DNA of 64,000 nt from Janthinobacterium tructae (GCF_006517255.1 NZ_CP041185.1:5642001-5706000); one strand, 5' to 3'. Positions 1 through 10,772 are shown, counted from the stretch's first letter. Program-made: numbers and translations. The notes: generated from the letters alone by a model not told the origin.

Positions 1-195
1 CTTTTTCAGACCCTGCGCCATCTGGTTCGGCGCAAATTTCATGTGCGCAATCGCCGCCAGCACGGCGTCGCGCTTGTCGTCGGAGACCCTGGCCGTGCCG
101 TTCAGAATGCGCGAGACGGTGCTGGGCGAGACGCCGGCCTGGCGGGCCACGTCGAGCAGGGTGGAAGGGGGAGCAGCGTGGGCGCTATCGTTCAA
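1..195 (-). CDS. LacI-family transcriptional regulator, N-terminal part (runs off the window)
   Basis: Only the first 65 codons are in the window. They encode a LacI-type helix-turn-helix: TLLDVARQAGVSPSTVSRILNG, followed by the hinge-side segment ending NQMAQGLKK. The family binds palindromic operators as dimers and releases them on binding a sugar. I chose a TTG start at 195: an in-frame TGA lies 16 bases further upstream, no ATG is available between them, and AGGA sits 6 bases before the TTG. The gene is divergent from the sugar-transport operon that starts at 630, and LacI-type palindromes lie between them, so it probably represses that operon and itself. Confidence 0.85.
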   Translation of the reverse strand, partial: MNDSAHAAPPSTLLDVARQAGVSPSTVSRILNGTARVSDDKRDAVLAAIAHMKFAPNQMAQGLKK

Positions 196-234
196 GGTGA
201 TTCCTGGGTATCAAGATGGCTGGTTGTCAGTGCT

Positions 235-250
235 CTGAAAACCTTTTCAG
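235..250. promoter_or_regulatory. LacI-type operator O1
   Basis: CTGAAAACCTTTTCAG is an inverted repeat of 7-base arms around CC. It matches the TGAAAACGTTTTCA pattern of the two sites downstream and lies 40 bases upstream of the lacI start, suited to autorepression. Confidence 0.65.
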
Positions 251-296
251 CGAAAGATTACCATAAATGGCCGATAACGACCGCAGGCCGGCGCAG

Positions 297-407
297 GTCG
301 GCTTAGCCCGCAGGGCGTAAGCCGACACAGCGCAGCCAACAATGCGCAGGAACCATGCTTTTGTCGCCAACAATGCGTCGGATTACGCGCTCACGCGCTA
401 ATCCGAC
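297..407. repeat. Paired REP-like palindromes, copy 1
   Basis: Two hairpin-forming units stand side by side. The first (297-326) has arms GTCGGCTTA-GCC / GGC-GTAAGCCGAC. The second (377-407) has arms GTCGGATTA-CGCG / CGCG-CTAATCCGAC. Both are bordered outside by AGGTCGG/CCGACCTA. The same pair, in the same order, recurs at 12550-12637, so this is a dispersed intergenic repeat and not part of the sugar promoter. Confidence 0.75.
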
Positions 408-414
408 CTACCTA

Positions 415-428
415 TGAAAACGTTTTCA
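415..428. promoter_or_regulatory. LacI-type operator O2
   Basis: TGAAAACGTTTTCA is a perfect 14-bp palindrome, identical to the site at 582-595. The 167-bp centre-to-centre distance (about 16 helical turns) would permit looping between two repressor dimers. Confidence 0.75.
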
Positions 429-540
429 CAAAAAACAACGGCAGCTCAAATGACGAATTTTTGCGCTTTTTCATAGGAGAACACGCACCACGGCGCGCAG
501 CTTGCCACGCTGCTCTCAATAAAAATGACAACTTTTTCGG

Positions 541-569
541 TTGACTTGATTTTCGTTGCGGTGTTAAAT
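541..569 (+). promoter_or_regulatory. Probable sigma-70 promoter of the sugar operon
   Basis: TTGACT at 541-546 and TTAAAT at 564-569 are separated by 17 bases. The operator at 582-595 would lie just past the transcription start, a usual place for repression. The -10 match is only 4 of 6. Confidence 0.5.
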
Positions 570-581
570 GGATGCATGTTG

Positions 582-595
582 TGAAAACGTTTTCA
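582..595. promoter_or_regulatory. LacI-type operator O3
   Basis: TGAAAACGTTTTCA is a perfect palindrome 34 bases before the first gene of the operon and downstream of its probable -10 element. Confidence 0.8.
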
Positions 596-629
596 AGATA
601 GAAGACGCTCAATAAACGGAGATGAAATA

Positions 630-1907
630 ATGAAGTCAAGCATTCTTGGCGCCGCCCCGCTGGCCGCGCTGACCCTGGCCGCCAGCGTGGCCGCCGCCCC
701 CGCCGCGCCGCCGGTGCCGGCGCTGGCCCCGGCGACCATCACTGTCGCCTCCTTCCCCGACCTGGACCGCGCCGTCAAGACGGCCTTGCCCCTGTGGGAA
801 AAGCTGTACCCGCAAGTGAAGGTCAAGCTGGTCAGCCTGCAGATCGACGATCACCATAACTCGATGACGACGGCGCTGGCGGCCGGCGCGCGCCTGCCCG
901 ACGTGATGGCCATCGACTTCCGCTATGTCGGCAGCTTCGCCGAATCGAAGGGCATGGAAGACTTGTTGCAGCCGCCGTACGGGGCAGGGCAGTACCGCGC
1001 CCAGTTCGTGCCGTTCACCTTCGTCCAGGCGACCAGCTCGCGCGGCACCTTGGGCGCCATGCCGGCCGACCTGGGGCCGGGCACCCTGTTCTACCGCAAG
1101 GACTTGATGGACAAGGCGGGCATCAAGGAGGCCGACTTGACGGCCTCGTGGGAGTCCTACATTGCCGCCGGCAAGAAGCTCAAGGCCGCCACCGGCACCT
1201 ATCTGCTGGCCGGCGCCAGCGACCTGGCCGACATTTATATACGCGCCAATCTGAAGGATGGCGAAGGCATTTACTTTGGCGACAAGGGGCAGGTGCTGGT
1301 CGACTCGCCCCGTTTCGTCAAGGCCTTCGAACTGGCCAAGGCGGCGCGCGTGGCCGGCATCGACGCGCGCACCGTGGCCTGGACGGGCGAGTGGGCCGAA
1401 GGCTTTAAACGCGACAAGGTGGCCAGCCAGATGATGGGATCGTGGCTCAGCGGCCACCTGGCCAAGTGGCTGGCGCCGGCTTCCGCCGGCCAGTGGCGCG
1501 CGGCGAACTTGCCGGCCGGCGCGCTGGCGTCGTATGGCGGCTCTTTTTACGGCATCCCGAAAAAGGCCAGCAACAAGGTTCAAGCCTGGGAATTCATCAA
1601 GTTCATGACCGTGAACAAGGATATCCAGCTGCATTCCCTGAAAGAGATCGGCGCCTTCCCGGCCCTCAAGGCGGCGTATGCGGACCCGATGATGGACGAG
1701 CCGCAAGCGTATTTCGGCGGCCAGAAGACGCGCCTGCTGGCGCGCGACACGGCGGCGAAGATTCCCGTCATCCGCGTCGACAAGTTCGACGCCGTGGCGC
1801 GCGACATCGTCAACATGGAACTGGAAAGCGTGCTGGCGCAAAACAAGGATATCAAGACGGCGCTGGCCGACGCCAAGGCCCTGATCACCCACCGCGCGCG
1901 GCGCTAG
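630..1907 (+). CDS. ABC sugar transporter, periplasmic solute-binding protein
   Basis: This 425-residue protein begins with a signal peptide of about 23 residues (hydrophobic AALTLAASVAAA) and has no lipobox. It then follows the pattern of family 1 solute-binding proteins: ITVASFPDLDRAV, a central GTLFYRKDLMDKAGI segment, and C-terminal YGGSFYGIPKKASNKVQAWEFIKFM. It should capture a sugar or oligosaccharide in the periplasm and deliver it to the two permeases encoded next. GGAG lies 11 bases before the ATG. It is the first gene of the operon under three LacI-type operators. The substrate is not shown directly; the beta-glucosidase downstream suggests a beta-glucoside. Confidence 0.85.
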   Translation: MKSSILGAAPLAALTLAASVAAAPAAPPVPALAPATITVASFPDLDRAVKTALPLWEKLYPQVKVKLVSLQIDDHHNSMTTALAAGARLPDVMAIDFRYVGSFAESKGMEDLLQPPYGAGQYRAQFVPFTFVQATSSRGTLGAMPADLGPGTLFYRKDLMDKAGIKEADLTASWESYIAAGKKLKAATGTYLLAGASDLADIYIRANLKDGEGIYFGDKGQVLVDSPRFVKAFELAKAARVAGIDARTVAWTGEWAEGFKRDKVASQMMGSWLSGHLAKWLAPASAGQWRAANLPAGALASYGGSFYGIPKKASNKVQAWEFIKFMTVNKDIQLHSLKEIGAFPALKAAYADPMMDEPQAYFGGQKTRLLARDTAAKIPVIRVDKFDAVARDIVNMELESVLAQNKDIKTALADAKALITHRARR

Positions 1908-1914
1908 GAGCAGC

Positions 1915-2904
1915 ATGACTACCTCCATGCCTTGTACCGAGGGCGCGCCCGCCGCTGCTGCAGCGCGGCCTGCCAGAAAGCGCTACAACATGAAGCAGTG
2001 GGCGCCGTACATTTTCATCAGCCCCTTCTTCATTTTGTTCGCCGTCTTCAGCCTGTTCCCGCTGCTGTTTTCCATCTATTTGTCGTTCAACCAGTGGGAA
2101 GCGGCCAGCGGCGTGGAAGCCATGCAGTGGGTGGGCCTGGACAACTACAAATATGCTTTGAGCGACCCGTGGTTCTTGCGCTCGCTGGGCAATACCATCT
2201 GGCTGGCGCTGGCCTCGGGCGTGCCGCAGCACCTGGTGGCCATTCCGCTGGCAGCCTTCATCCACAACAGCTTCAAGCGCTCGCGCAACCTGGTGATCGG
2301 CATTTACTTTTTACCGTTCATCACCTCCAGCGTGGCCATCGCCATGGTCTTCAACACCCTGTTCTCGCGCGACTATGGCCAGATCAATGTGCTGCTCCAA
2401 TGGTGCGCCAGCCTGCCGCTGGTCGGCGGCTTGTTCCCCGCCGAATCGATCGACTGGCTGGGCAGCTCGCTGTTCATCAAGCCGGCCGTCGCCTTCGTGA
2501 TTTTCTGGCGCTACCTGGGCTGGAACCTGGTGCTGTATCTGTCCGCGCTGCAGGTCATTCCCAAAGACCTGTATGAAGCGGCCACCATCGACGGCGCCTC
2601 GAAACGCCAGCAATTCTGGTACATCACCCTGCCGCAGCTGCGCCCCATGATCTACCTGGCCGTGACCTTGACCATCATGGGCAATCTGCAGCTGTTCGAG
2701 GAGCCGTTCGTGCTGGTGGCCGAATCGAGCGGCGTGAGCCAGTCGGTGATGACGACGGCCATCTTCGTCTACAAGACGGCGTTTTCCTCGGGCGACTTCG
2801 GCACGGCGTCGGCCATCTCCTGGCTGCTGTTCCTCATCATCGCCAGCACCACCTGGGTGAATAACCGCATCTTCAGCCGCAACGAGCGCAGGGAGGCCAA
2901 ATGA
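1915..2904 (+). CDS. ABC sugar transporter permease (MalF-type)
   Basis: The 329-residue membrane protein has about six transmembrane helices after a charged N-terminus (KRYNMKQWAPYIFISPFFILFAVF). The EAA loop that contacts the ATPase is YEAATIDGASKRQQFWYITLPQLRP near residue 225. It is one half of the heterodimeric inner-membrane channel of a CUT1-type importer. AGGAG lies just before the ATG, and its last four bases overlap the start of the second permease, as expected for coupled translation of two subunits needed in equal amounts. Confidence 0.9.
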   Translation: MTTSMPCTEGAPAAAAARPARKRYNMKQWAPYIFISPFFILFAVFSLFPLLFSIYLSFNQWEAASGVEAMQWVGLDNYKYALSDPWFLRSLGNTIWLALASGVPQHLVAIPLAAFIHNSFKRSRNLVIGIYFLPFITSSVAIAMVFNTLFSRDYGQINVLLQWCASLPLVGGLFPAESIDWLGSSLFIKPAVAFVIFWRYLGWNLVLYLSALQVIPKDLYEAATIDGASKRQQFWYITLPQLRPMIYLAVTLTIMGNLQLFEEPFVLVAESSGVSQSVMTTAIFVYKTAFSSGDFGTASAISWLLFLIIASTTWVNNRIFSRNERREAK

Positions 2905-3719
2905 AAACTACCCGCTGGACGGCCTACGCCATGGTGGCCATCGGCGCCCTGATCATGGTCGCGCCGTTTTACTTCATGTTCGTCTTCGCCACGCACACGA
3001 GCGCCGAAATCTACAGCCTGCCGCCGCCGCGCTGGTTCGGCACGGCCCTGCTCAACAACATCGAGCTGCTGCAGGAGCGCCTGCCGTTCTGGCGCAATAT
3101 CGGCATCAGCCTGTACGTGGCCCTGATGACCACCGCGCTGACCCTGTTCTTTTGCTCGCTGGGCGGCTATGCGTTCGCCATGTACGAGTTCCGCTTCAAG
3201 CGGCCCTTGTTCACCCTGGTGATGGCGTCGATGATCATCCCGTCGTTCATGAACATGATTCCGACCTTCATGCTGATGGATTTCCTCGGCTGGCTGGACC
3301 AGCCGCGCGCCCTGTACGTGCCGGGAGCGGCCGGCGCGCTGGGTATCTTCCTGATGCGCCAGTACATCGGCACGGCCATTCCGAAGGACTTGATCGAGGC
3401 GGCGCGCATCGACGGCTGCGGCGAATTTGCCATCTACTGGCGCGTCGTGCTGCCGCTGATCGGCCCCGCCATGGGGACCCTGGGCCTGATCACGTTCATC
3501 AATTCGTGGAACAATTTCATCACGCCGCTGGTGGTCATGCGCTCGGTCGAGAACTATACGATCCCGCTGGCCCTGCGCAGCATGCAGGCGCCGAACAACA
3601 CGGAGTGGGGCGCACTGATGACGGGCGCCGCGATTGCCGTGCTGCCGCTGCTGCTGATGTTTTTTGTCGCCTCGAAGCGCCTGATCGAGGGCCTCACGCA
3701 AGGCGCCGTCAAAGGCTAG
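2901..3719 (+). CDS. ABC sugar transporter permease (MalG-type)
   Basis: The 272-residue second permease has about six membrane segments and a clear EAA loop, IEAARIDGCGEFAIYWRVVLP, near residue 160. It pairs with the protein encoded upstream to form the import channel. The ATG overlaps the previous stop codon (ATGA). Length and layout are typical of CUT1 MalG-like subunits. Confidence 0.9.
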   Translation: MKTTRWTAYAMVAIGALIMVAPFYFMFVFATHTSAEIYSLPPPRWFGTALLNNIELLQERLPFWRNIGISLYVALMTTALTLFFCSLGGYAFAMYEFRFKRPLFTLVMASMIIPSFMNMIPTFMLMDFLGWLDQPRALYVPGAAGALGIFLMRQYIGTAIPKDLIEAARIDGCGEFAIYWRVVLPLIGPAMGTLGLITFINSWNNFITPLVVMRSVENYTIPLALRSMQAPNNTEWGALMTGAAIAVLPLLLMFFVASKRLIEGLTQGAVKG

Positions 3720-3744
3720 AACTTTCTTAACCACTCACACTGAC

Positions 3745-5112
3745 ATGACCACCATGCATAACGACGACACCGATACCAACTTTCCCGCCACCTTCACCTG
3801 GGGCGTGGCCACCAGCGCCTACCAGATCGAGGGCGCCGCCGCCATCGACGGCCGCGGCCCGTCCATCTGGGATACCTTCAGCCATGCCGACGGCAAGATC
3901 ATCGACGGCAGCAATGGCGACGTGGCCTGCGACCACTATCACCGCTATGCCGAGGACGTGGAGCTGATCGCCAAGCTGGGCGTGAACGCCTACCGCTTTT
4001 CCATGTCCTGGTCGCGGGTGCAACCCACGGGTTCCGGCGCCTGGAACGAGGCCGGCTTCGACTTTTATGCGCGCCTGCTCGACGCGCTGGCCGCCAAGGG
4101 ACTCGATGCCCATCTGACCCTGTACCACTGGGACTTGCCGCAAGCCTTGCAGGACGAGGGCGGCTGGCTCAATCGCGCCACCTGCTACCACTTCGCTGCC
4201 TATGCGGCCGAGGTGGCGCGGCGCTTCGGCCACCAGGTCGCCAGCATCGCCACGCACAACGAACCGTGGTGCACGGCCGTGCTGGGCCACGGCACGGGCC
4301 AGTTCGCCCCCGGCATGGCCGACCCGGCCGCCGCCGTGCAAGTGTCGCACCACTTGCTGCTGTCGCACGGGCTGGCCATGCAAGCCATGCGCGCCGTGAA
4401 TGTGCCGGCGAAACTGGGCATCGTGCTCAATCAATGGACGGCCACGCCGGCCACCGACAGCGCCCAGGACCGCGAGCTGGCCGAACTCGAATATGCGCGC
4501 TCGGTGCAGTGGTATATGGATGCCATCTTCAAGGGCCGCTACCCGGCACTGGCCCTGAAACACGCCGATGCTTCCGCTTTATCCATCTTTGAAAACGATT
4601 TCACAGATATTAAACAGCCCATCGATTTCCTCGGCGTGAACTATTACACGCGCGCTTTCATGAGCGCCGAGACGCCGCCGCGCAAGCCCGAGTGCAAGCT
4701 CGGCGTCAACGACATGGGCTGGGAAACCTATCCGCAAGGCTTGACGGAGCTGCTGGTGGGCCTGCACCGCGAGTACCGGCTGCCGCCCGTCTACATCACG
4801 GAAAACGGCATGGCCGTGGCCGACAAGCTGCAGGGCGGAAAAGTGCACGACCAGCCGCGCATCGAATACGTGCAGCTGCACCTGGACGCCTTGCGCGCCG
4901 TAATCGCGCAGGGCATCGACGTGCGCGGTTATTTCTACTGGAGCCTGATGGATAACTTCGAGTGGAACTCGGGCTACGCCAAGCGCTTCGGCATGCTGTA
5001 CGTCGATTACGCCACGCAGCAGCGCAGCTTCAAGGACAGCGCCCTGTGGTACCGCGATTTTATTACCGCCCAGCGCGCGTCCCATGCCGTAGCCCTGGTC
5101 GGGGAGCACTGA
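3745..5112 (+). CDS. Glycoside hydrolase family 1 beta-glucosidase
   Basis: This 455-residue enzyme has no signal peptide and so acts in the cytoplasm on imported disaccharides or aryl-glucosides. The GH1 signatures are present: the N-terminal [26 protein letters not shown], the acid/base glutamate in THNEPW (E173) and the nucleophile in YITENGM (E353). GH1 enzymes use a retaining two-step mechanism. It sits between the permeases and the ATPase gene of the same transporter, one base before the latter, which ties the transported sugar to beta-linked glucosides. A LacI-like palindrome with one mismatch lies inside the gene at 4590-4603. Confidence 0.93.
   Translation: MTTMHNDDTDTNFPATFTWGVATSAYQIEGAAAIDGRGPSIWDTFSHADGKIIDGSNGDVACDHYHRYAEDVELIAKLGVNAYRFSMSWSRVQPTGSGAWNEAGFDFYARLLDALAAKGLDAHLTLYHWDLPQALQDEGGWLNRATCYHFAAYAAEVARRFGHQVASIATHNEPWCTAVLGHGTGQFAPGMADPAAAVQVSHHLLLSHGLAMQAMRAVNVPAKLGIVLNQWTATPATDSAQDRELAELEYARSVQWYMDAIFKGRYPALALKHADASALSIFENDFTDIKQPIDFLGVNYYTRAFMSAETPPRKPECKLGVNDMGWETYPQGLTELLVGLHREYRLPPVYITENGMAVADKLQGGKVHDQPRIEYVQLHLDALRAVIAQGIDVRGYFYWSLMDNFEWNSGYAKRFGMLYVDYATQQRSFKDSALWYRDFITAQRASHAVALVGEH
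4590..4603. promoter_or_regulatory. Possible intragenic LacI-type operator
   Basis: TGAAAACGATTTCA differs by one base from the perfect operator at 415 and 582. It lies within the beta-glucosidase gene in a locally AT-rich stretch. Whether it is bound is unknown. Confidence 0.35.
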
Positions 5113-5113
5113 C

Positions 5114-6166
<1,053 letters not shown>

Positions 6167-6273
6167 CCCGGCACGGAGGCGACATGACTTCAGATTGACA
6201 CCCAAAAAATGTGCAGCAATAGCCAAAGAGCTATGTGATCATCATTCAACCAGCGGTACAGGAGACAACAATA

Positions 6274-8724
6274 ATGCAACAGCTCAAACGCAATACCATC
6301 GCCCTCAGCCTGGCGCATGCGACCTTCGCCCAGTTCATCTTGCTGGGCAGCGGCGCCGCGCTGGCACAGGACACAGCAGCCACTGACGCGGCAAAACCGG
6401 CAGCCGAACAGATGGACCGCATCGTCGTCACGGCCACGCGCCGCAACACCTTCGTGCAGGAGACGCCGCTGGCCGTCACCGCCTTCAACCAGGACACCCT
6501 GCAAAACAATCAAGTGAAAGATCTGGCCTCGCTGGCGACCATGGTGCCGAGCCTGGTCGTCGAGCAGCATGGCGACTCGGGCGGCGTGCACGTCTACATG
6601 CGCGGCGTCGGTTCGGCCAACCACACGGAGCTGGGCGACCCGGCCGTCGCCTTCTATGTCGACGGCGTGTATTCGCCGCGCCCCCAGGGTGCCACGGCGC
6701 TGATGTATGACCTGTCGCACGTCGAGGTGGCGCGCGGACCGCAGGGCACCCTGAATGGCCGCAATTCGACGGCGGGCGCCGTCAACCTCGTGTCGGCCGC
6801 GCCAAGCACGGCCAAGTTCATGGGCTCGGCCGGCATCACCGTGGGCGACTACCGCCACCTGCAGACGCAGGGCATGCTCAATATCCCGTTTTCCGACGAC
6901 GTGGCGCTGCGCATCGCCGCCATCAAGGATAGTCACGACGGCACGGTGGACTTCCGCCGCGGCTCGAACGTCATGCCGGGCACGGCCAAGTATGGCGCCG
7001 GTGACCAGATGGGCGTGCGCGCCTCGCTGCTGTGGAAGTTCACGCCGCAGCTGCGCGGCACGTTCATCGCCGACTACTTCCTCGACCAGGGTTCCGGCAA
7101 CGTCTACCTGGCGGCCGAACCGAAGCCGGGCGAGAAGCTGCGCTCGGCCCTGATCGACACACCGGGCACCCTGGACCAGTCTATTTTGACCTACAAGGGC
7201 AAGCTCAATTACAAGCCGACCGATGCGCTGGACTTCACTTACCTGGGCAGCTGGAGCCGCTACAAGCGCCAGAACAGCAACGATGCCGATGCGGGCCTGT
7301 TCCCCGGCTTCAAATCGGAAAACCGCACCGACTGGGCGCAGTTCGACAGCTATTCGCACGAGCTGCAGGCGCGTTCGGACGACGATGCGCCGTTCCAGTG
7401 GGTGGCCGGCCTGTTCCTCTTCAATGAAAAGAACAAGGTGCGCTTCGATATCGACCGCAGCCAGATTTCGCAGGCGGCCGTGCAGCAGGATATCGCCAAC
7501 GGCGCCGTGATTTTCGTGCAGCCGACCGTGGGCCAGTATGCCTCGTCCATGTCCTTCATCCAGGGCGACCGCCAGTTGAAGTCCAAGGCAGTATTCGGCC
7601 AGGTCAGCCAGCAGCTGACCGATACGCTCAAGCTGACGGCCGGCGCGCGCTACACGAAAGACCACAAATTCGATATTGGCGGCAAGAACTGGGCCTGCCC
7701 GAACTGGCCCGCGAACACGCCGCTGGGCACCACCGTCCTCACTGCCGACCAGCTGCGCCAGCTGGTCACGCCCGGCACGGGCCTGGCCAACACGCACAAT
7801 ATCGGGCCGGGTGGCGCCATCACGGCGGCCAGCTGCGGCAATACGCCAGGCGACAATACGGCCGACCTGAAATACGGCCAGGCCACCTGGCTGGGCCGCA
7901 TCGAGTACAAGCTGCGCCCGGACATTTTGCTGTTCGGTTCCGTGACGACGGGCTTCCATTCGCCGGCCATCGGCGACGGCGGCGCCACCACCAAGCCGGA
8001 AAAGCTGACCAGCTATGAAATCGGCTTCAAGTCGGACTTGCTGAACCGCGAACTGACCCTGAACCTCGACGCGTTTTTGATGAAGTACAAGGACAAGCTC
8101 GAATCGCAGGTGGTCAACAGCGTGCTGGCCAACTTCAACGCGGCCGGCGCCACCGTCAAAGGCCTGGAAGCGGAGTGGGTGTGGCGGCCAACGAAGGTCG
8201 ACCGCCTGACGGGCAACGCCACCTGGCTCAAAGCCGTGTACGATGATTTCATGTCGTGTGACGTCGACGCGGCACGCGCGAATGGCCAGTCCTGCGGCTC
8301 GACGGCGCCTTTGGTGAACGTGGGCGGCAGCACCATGAAGCATGCGCCGAAGTTTTCCACCACGGTGCAGTACGAGCATGATTTCGCCGTTGCCGGTGGC
8401 CAGCTCACGCCGCGCGCCTCGGTGCACTACGAAACCATGTCATACGTGGGAGCGGGGGCCTTCAACGGCGACGTGCCGGGCCATGCGGGTGTCAAGCGCC
8501 AGGAAGCCTACACCACGCTGGACCTGAGTTTGCGCTTCCAGCCGGCGAACAAGGCGTACACGGTGGAAGCGTTCGTGCAGAACGCCACGGACAAGGCGGT
8601 CAAGCTGGACGTTAATGAAATCTGCACGGACGTGGGCATGCCATGCCAGCCTACGCAGCAGATCTACGGCGCCTTCTACAACGCGCCGCGCACGGTTGGC
8701 GCGCGCGTGTCGATGAAGTTCTGA
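6274..8724 (+). CDS. TonB-dependent outer-membrane receptor, probably for a sugar
   Basis: The 816-residue receptor has a signal peptide ending near ALAQD, a TonB box-like segment (DRIVVTATRR), an N-terminal plug (VTAFNQDTLQNNQVKDLASL to GPQGTLNGRNSTAGAVNL) and a beta-barrel ending in SMKF, with a C-terminal phenylalanine as in most outer-membrane proteins. I chose the ATG at 6274 because AGGAGA lies just before it; a further-upstream start is less plausible. It lies 107 bases after the ABC ATPase on the same strand and ends at a strong terminator, so it is probably the last gene of the sugar operon and would import the oligosaccharide across the outer membrane. An iron-chelate role cannot be excluded from sequence alone. 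Confidence 0.8.
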   Translation: MQQLKRNTIALSLAHATFAQFILLGSGAALAQDTAATDAAKPAAEQMDRIVVTATRRNTFVQETPLAVTAFNQDTLQNNQVKDLASLATMVPSLVVEQHGDSGGVHVYMRGVGSANHTELGDPAVAFYVDGVYSPRPQGATALMYDLSHVEVARGPQGTLNGRNSTAGAVNLVSAAPSTAKFMGSAGITVGDYRHLQTQGMLNIPFSDDVALRIAAIKDSHDGTVDFRRGSNVMPGTAKYGAGDQMGVRASLLWKFTPQLRGTFIADYFLDQGSGNVYLAAEPKPGEKLRSALIDTPGTLDQSILTYKGKLNYKPTDALDFTYLGSWSRYKRQNSNDADAGLFPGFKSENRTDWAQFDSYSHELQARSDDDAPFQWVAGLFLFNEKNKVRFDIDRSQISQAAVQQDIANGAVIFVQPTVGQYASSMSFIQGDRQLKSKAVFGQVSQQLTDTLKLTAGARYTKDHKFDIGGKNWACPNWPANTPLGTTVLTADQLRQLVTPGTGLANTHNIGPGGAITAASCGNTPGDNTADLKYGQATWLGRIEYKLRPDILLFGSVTTGFHSPAIGDGGATTKPEKLTSYEIGFKSDLLNRELTLNLDAFLMKYKDKLESQVVNSVLANFNAAGATVKGLEAEWVWRPTKVDRLTGNATWLKAVYDDFMSCDVDAARANGQSCGSTAPLVNVGGSTMKHAPKFSTTVQYEHDFAVAGGQLTPRASVHYETMSYVGAGAFNGDVPGHAGVKRQEAYTTLDLSLRFQPANKAYTVEAFVQNATDKAVKLDVNEICTDVGMPCQPTQQIYGAFYNAPRTVGARVSMKF

Positions 8725-8774
8725 TGGCGTAGTGTGAAAGAGTAGTTGCAGTCCACTCAGTAGGGAAGGTGTTG

Positions 8775-8801
8775 GGCCGGGGAGTTTCCCCGGCCTTTTT
8801 T
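8775..8801 (+). terminator. Rho-independent terminator of the sugar operon
   Basis: An 8-bp GC stem GGCCGGGG/CCCCGGCC with loop AGTTT is followed by six T. It stands between the convergent receptor and xseA genes and serves the plus strand only. Confidence 0.9.
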
Positions 8802-8811
8802 ACGCTAACGC

Positions 8812-10173
8812 TTATTCCAGGGTGGCTTGCACGCTGGCGATGCCGATCTGCGCGCTGCCTTCGGCCAGGCGCACGTTGACGTTCTGGCGCGCCTGCAGCT
8901 GCGCCGGCGAGCGCACGATGGCGCCCTTTTCATCGCGCAAAATCGCGTAGCCGCGTTCCAGGGTGCGCTGCGGGTTGAGCAGTTCCAGCTGCGCCGCCAG
9001 GCCGTCGAGGCGGTGGCGCCGCTGCGTCACCAGCTGCGCCATGGCCGCGCCGCCGCGCCGCTGCATTTCCACCAGGCGGGCGCGCGGCGCCGTGACGTCG
9101 GGCCGCAAGGCGACCCAGCGCGAACGCAGGCGTTCGAGCGCGTACTGCGACTGGTTCACGGGCGCGCGCGCCGCATGCGTCATGGCCGTCGACAGGGCCA
9201 GCAGCTGCAGGCGCTGCTGCCGCAGCTGCGCCTTGGGGTTGAGCAGGCGGCGGCTGTGGCGGTCCAGCGTTTGCGCCGCGTCGTCGAGGCGGCGGCGCAT
9301 GGCGCGGCGCAGGTCGGCCGCATCGGCGCGCAGGGAGGCCAGCCAGTCGGCGCGCGGCGTGGCCGCCAGTTCCGCCGCCGCCGTCGGCGTGGCCGCGCGC
9401 AGGTCGGCCGCGAAGTCGGCGATGGTGAAATCGGTCTCGTGGCCCACGCCGCTGATCACGGGCATGGAACAGTCGGCGATCGCATGGGCCACGGCTTCAT
9501 CGTTGAACGACCATAAGTCTTCGATGCTGCCGCCGCCACGGCATACCAGCAGCACGTCGCACTCGGCGCGCTGCGAGGCGGTGCGGATGGCGTGCGCGAT
9601 TTTTTCCGGCGCCTGCTGGCCCTGCACGGGCGTCGGGTACAGAATGATGCCCACGTGCGGCGCGCGGCGCTTGAGCGCGATCAGGACGTCACGCAGGGCG
9701 GCCGCCTGCGGGCTGGTGACGATGCCGATGCTGCGCGCGAACATGGGGATGGCGCGCTTGCGTTCCTGGTCGAACAGGCCCTGCGTGGCCAGTTTTTCCT
9801 TCAGGCGCTGGAACGCTTCATACAGGGCGCCCACGCCGGCGCGGCGGATGGCTTCCACGTTGATCTGGTAATCGCCGCGTGCGCCGTACAGGGTGACGAG
9901 GGCGCGTACTTCCACCTTGTCGCCTTCGCGTGGCGTGAAGCCCGCGTACTGGGCGCGGCCACGGAACATCACGGCGCGCACCTGGGCGCCGTCATCCTTG
10001 AGGGTGAAGTACCAGTGGCCGGAGGCGGCGCGCGTGAAGTTGGAAATCTCGCCGGCGATCCAGGTCAGGGGAAACGAGCGTTCGAGCAGGCGCGCGACGG
10101 CCTGATTCAGGGCGCTGACGGTCAGCACGGGCGGGGCGGCAAAGCCGCTGTCAGTCGGAGAATCGTTCATCAT
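8812..10173 (-). CDS. xseA: Exodeoxyribonuclease VII large subunit
   Basis: The 453-residue subunit degrades single-stranded DNA together with XseB. It has the N-terminal OB fold ([45 protein letters not shown]) and the catalytic region with [21 protein letters not shown] and [27 protein letters not shown], then a long helical C-terminus. I start it at the ATG at 10173 (MMNDSPTD), which matches the usual N-terminus; a GTG at 10203 would add 10 unusual residues. Neither start has a good Shine-Dalgarno sequence. Its upstream side is the DnaA-box array. Confidence 0.93.
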   Translation of the reverse strand: MMNDSPTDSGFAAPPVLTVSALNQAVARLLERSFPLTWIAGEISNFTRAASGHWYFTLKDDGAQVRAVMFRGRAQYAGFTPREGDKVEVRALVTLYGARGDYQINVEAIRRAGVGALYEAFQRLKEKLATQGLFDQERKRAIPMFARSIGIVTSPQAAALRDVLIALKRRAPHVGIILYPTPVQGQQAPEKIAHAIRTASQRAECDVLLVCRGGGSIEDLWSFNDEAVAHAIADCSMPVISGVGHETDFTIADFAADLRAATPTAAAELAATPRADWLASLRADAADLRRAMRRRLDDAAQTLDRHSRRLLNPKAQLRQQRLQLLALSTAMTHAARAPVNQSQYALERLRSRWVALRPDVTAPRARLVEMQRRGGAAMAQLVTQRRHRLDGLAAQLELLNPQRTLERGYAILRDEKGAIVRSPAQLQARQNVNVRLAEGSAQIGIASVQATLE

Positions 10174-10305
10174 CTGGCAAGGGGAAAGAAGCAAGCTGTC
10201 CACATATTATCGGCGAGGTCATGCTTATGTCATATATCGCGCAAAACAACAAGTTCTATTTCTAAGTATTTGATTTCATGCAGAATTCCTGTATGCCTGA
10301 TTTGC

Positions 10306-10394
10306 GTGCACAGGGAAAAAAACCTTTAATATCAAGCACATCAGTGCAGCCACTGCCACTTACGCACAAAGTTATCCACAGAAAGTGTGTGGAA
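10306..10394 (+). repeat. DnaA/IHF module 1
   Basis: KGCA block 10306, IHF-like core ATCAAG 10331, weak box TTACGCACA 10360, DnaA box TTATCCACA 10372-10380, inverted box TGTGTGGAA 10386-10394. The IHF match is partial (two mismatches in TTR). Confidence 0.7.
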
Positions 10395-10463
10395 CTTTTT
10401 GCCTTGGACAATTGTTGCCGGACAGGCTACTTTCGGCAAAGGAAAATGCCCTGCTACATTTTT

Positions 10464-10552
10464 GCGCATGGAGATAAAGTACATAGGAATCAAGCGCTTA
10501 GTATCGCATGCATGGCCTTGCGCACAATCTTATCCACAAAAAATGTGCAGAA
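10464..10552 (+). repeat. DnaA/IHF module 2
   Basis: GCGCA 10464, IHF consensus AATCAAGCGCTTA (ATCAAG at 10489) with no mismatch, weak box TTGCGCACA 10518, DnaA box TTATCCACA 10530-10538, inverted box TGTGCAGAA 10544-10552. Confidence 0.8.
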
Positions 10553-10612
10553 CTCTGGCGCAGTGCCGGAATGATCCACTGAAACGGCCATGGCATGGCT
10601 TGCCTGAATTTT

Positions 10613-10701
10613 GCGCAGCATAAAAATAACCATATAAATCAAGGGTGTAGCATCCAGGTGTGCGCTTTGCTCACAATCTTATCCACAGAATGTGTGCAAA
10701 A
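10613..10701 (+). repeat. DnaA/IHF module 3
   Basis: GCGCA 10613, ATCAAG 10638 (IHF consensus with one mismatch, preceded by CATATAA), weak box TTGCTCACA 10667, DnaA box TTATCCACA 10679-10687, inverted box TGTGCAAAA 10693-10701, which reads TTTTGCACA on the other strand and fits the relaxed DnaA consensus TTWTNCACA. Confidence 0.8.
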
Positions 10702-10772
10702 CTGCATAAACCGTTTCCTGGTTTGTCCGGGTTTTCCACGGCATGCACAGGCTGCGTCGCTGCCTTATTTTT

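Noticed and set aside
6190..8427. 745-codon minus-strand open frame
   Set aside because: Antisense to the TonB-dependent receptor; arginine/histidine/glutamine-rich shadow sequence without domains.
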